From the NCBI RefSeq assembly GCF_032062245.1, contig NZ_DAMBQF010000006.1, forward strand, positions 53,968-117,967: a DNA stretch of 64,000 nt, given 5' to 3'. Under the pieces are notes generated by a model. The model ran no database searches. It was given only the letters and a program-made list of their open reading frames with translations, and had not been told where the DNA came from. A program made the translations under genes and the position numbers. Source of the stretch: Soonwooa sp032062245 (lineage in GTDB: Bacteria; Bacteroidota; Bacteroidia; Flavobacteriales; Weeksellaceae). This document shows, piece by piece, positions 63,188-64,000 of this stretch; within the stretch, counting starts at the first letter, position 1; every line of letters starts with the position of its first letter.

Positions 63188-63547
63188 TTATCCAACAATA
63201 GGAGGCTCGTCCAACAATTTTGCCGTTGGAGATTGGTAGAAACTTGTGATAAAATTTATCTTTTCAGATTCAAAATAAGACTTTGAATCGATTTCAAAAA
63301 ATGTATCTGATGCAGGATTTAAAAACATAAATTCTGTGCAAATTTTCAGAAGTTGAACATTCTGGCTGGTTTGTTCATTTTTTGACATTTGACATTTTCC
63401 GTGACATTCCAATTGCGGCTTGCTTTTGTTTTCACAGTGCAATTCGTAGAAGTCTTGGTTTATAGAATAATCCACCCAAAGCAATGTAGATTGACTGCTA
63501 CAAAGCAATAAAAGGCTAGAGAATACTATTGAAAACCAAATTTTCAT
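63188..63547 (-). CDS. Small exported Cys-rich protein upstream of the TonB receptor
   Basis: A 119-residue protein with a signal peptide (KIWFSIVFSSLLLLCSSQS) and the element LHCENKSKPQLECHGKCQMSK, in which three Cys, two His and a Met are close together. It precedes the receptor gene by 75 bases on the same strand and is likely cotranscribed. The motif could bind a metal such as copper, in keeping with the receptor's putative Cu site. No function is known to me; small proteins with a CHGKCQ stretch accompany such receptors in Bacteroidetes. Confidence 0.7.
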   Translation of the reverse strand: MKIWFSIVFSSLLLLCSSQSTLLWVDYSINQDFYELHCENKSKPQLECHGKCQMSKNEQTSQNVQLLKICTEFMFLNPASDTFFEIDSKSYFESEKINFITSFYQSPTAKLLDEPPIVG

Positions 63548-63677
63548 AAGACAAATGTATCATCAATTTTTGTGAAATAATACATGAAATTAATCATTTT
63601 AAAATAAAAGACTTTTTAGTATTTTATTATTTACATTTACAACATTCAAATTTAATTTCATTAAAAAATGATTTATC

Positions 63678-63971
63678 ATGAAAAAAATTACAATGTTATC
63701 CGCGCTCTTATTTTTGAGCCTCGCCAATGCACAAGTTCCGAAGGGAACGCAGTTTGTTTCTGGACAATTCGGATTTTTCACAACCAAAGATGATTCTAAT
63801 AATTCGAGTTCAGATTCTTATCGTTTTTTGCCGACTTATGGCTATTTTTTTGCGCCCAATTGGGCAGTTGCCGTAAGTGCAGGTTACAGACAAACTATCG
63901 ATCATTCTACGACAAGAAATGCAAATTTTGAAAATCTCAATTTAGAAGAGGCTGTCTCAAAAGAGAGATAG
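63678..63971 (+). pseudogene. Outer-membrane beta-barrel protein, truncated
   Basis: A signal peptide (ITMLSALLFLSLANAQ) precedes about 75 residues of alternating barrel strands (GTQFVSGQFGFFTT, YRFLPTYGYFFAPNWAVAVSAGY). The frame then turns into a short tail EEAVSKER that lies in a terminator/IS-like hairpin and stops. A barrel needs at least eight strands, whereas only about four exist. The gene therefore seems cut off at about 63948 by an insertion, or else ends there after a deletion. Confidence 0.6.
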
Positions 63972-64000
63972 CCTTTTTTATGCAAAAAAAGGAAAGCCGA
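63948..64000. mobile_element. Possible left end of an insertion sequence
   Basis: GAGGCTGTCTCAAAA begins at 63948. Its AGGCTGTCTC (63949-63958) pairs with GAGATAGCCT (63965-63974), followed by T's and an ATG at 63980 opening MQKKESR to the window end. GAGGCTGTCTCAAAA-like termini are seen on Bacteroidetes insertion sequences. It interrupts the beta-barrel gene. The same hairpin plus T-run could be just a terminator. Confidence 0.4.

Overview
The window reads as a chromosomal segment of a low-GC member of the Bacteroidota, most likely a flavobacterium of the Chryseobacterium/Epilithonimonas group (Weeksellaceae). The signs are TTG-N19/20-TAnnTTTG promoters, weak or absent Shine-Dalgarno sequences, flavobacterial families (GLPGLI, DUF4286, a CusA-TolC fusion, BlaR1-like M56 peptidases), a mevalonate-pathway gene and an initiator tRNA without an encoded CCA end. 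Genus is an inference from gene content; no database search was possible.

Layout. 1-5100: tail of an unknown gene, a DUF721 protein, a Gcr-like 'recombinase' membrane protein, mtgA and prfC. 5200-13300: a small lipoprotein, pruA, dacB, a deoxyinosine-type glycosylase, two fused gene remnants, queA, a beta-propeller-like lipoprotein and a cardiolipin synthase broken by one stop codon. 13300-19000: a tight cluster parE / small membrane protein / parC / rhomboid protease. 19000-21750: a decayed YjdI-like ferredoxin gene, prmC, yaaA and a YciO/TsaC-type gene, plus a structured GC-richer spacer. 21900-28000: heavy-metal efflux operon (small exported protein, CusA fused to TolC, CusB-like adaptor). 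28100-30150: two identical initiator tRNA genes as direct repeats around a disrupted lipoprotein gene. 30200-33600: blaI/blaR1-type pair with a candidate operator, then a broken GLPGLI gene. 33650-38400: transaldolase, TPR protein and gyrA. 38500-55300: mostly housekeeping (DUF4286, BI-1, DedA, prfB, AAA ATPase, ung, DUF456, MscS-type channel, pdxJ, hydrolase, epimerase, acyl-CoA ligase, mvaD, TauE/DUF1634, yjdM, purK), with a degenerate repeat array and a broken YaeR-type glyoxalase gene. 55900-63600: a redox and metal-uptake locus. 63700-64000: a truncated beta-barrel gene running into a possible IS end.

How genes work together. The most coherent functional module is at 55914-63547: an exported ankyrin protein, an exported DUF2271 protein with a candidate flavinylation site, a PepSY membrane protein fused to flavodoxin and ferredoxin-reductase domains, ApbE flavin transferase, and on the opposite strand a TonB-dependent receptor carrying the CxxxM and HxM motifs of OprC-type copper receptors plus a small exported Cys-rich protein. 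I infer a flavin-dependent envelope metal reductase coupled to metal (probably copper) import. It sits on the same chromosome as the CusA/CusB-type efflux operon.

The second theme is gene decay. At least six loci (cardiolipin synthase, YjdI-like, the 28.3-29.5 kb lipoprotein, the small tail-anchored protein at 29.8 kb, GLPGLI, YaeR) carry nonsense or frameshift lesions although their reading frames otherwise remain recognisable. Two more are fragments, one ATPase has lost its Walker A threonine, and two exported proteins have damaged starts. Mixed TAA/TGA stops argue against a recoded stop codon.
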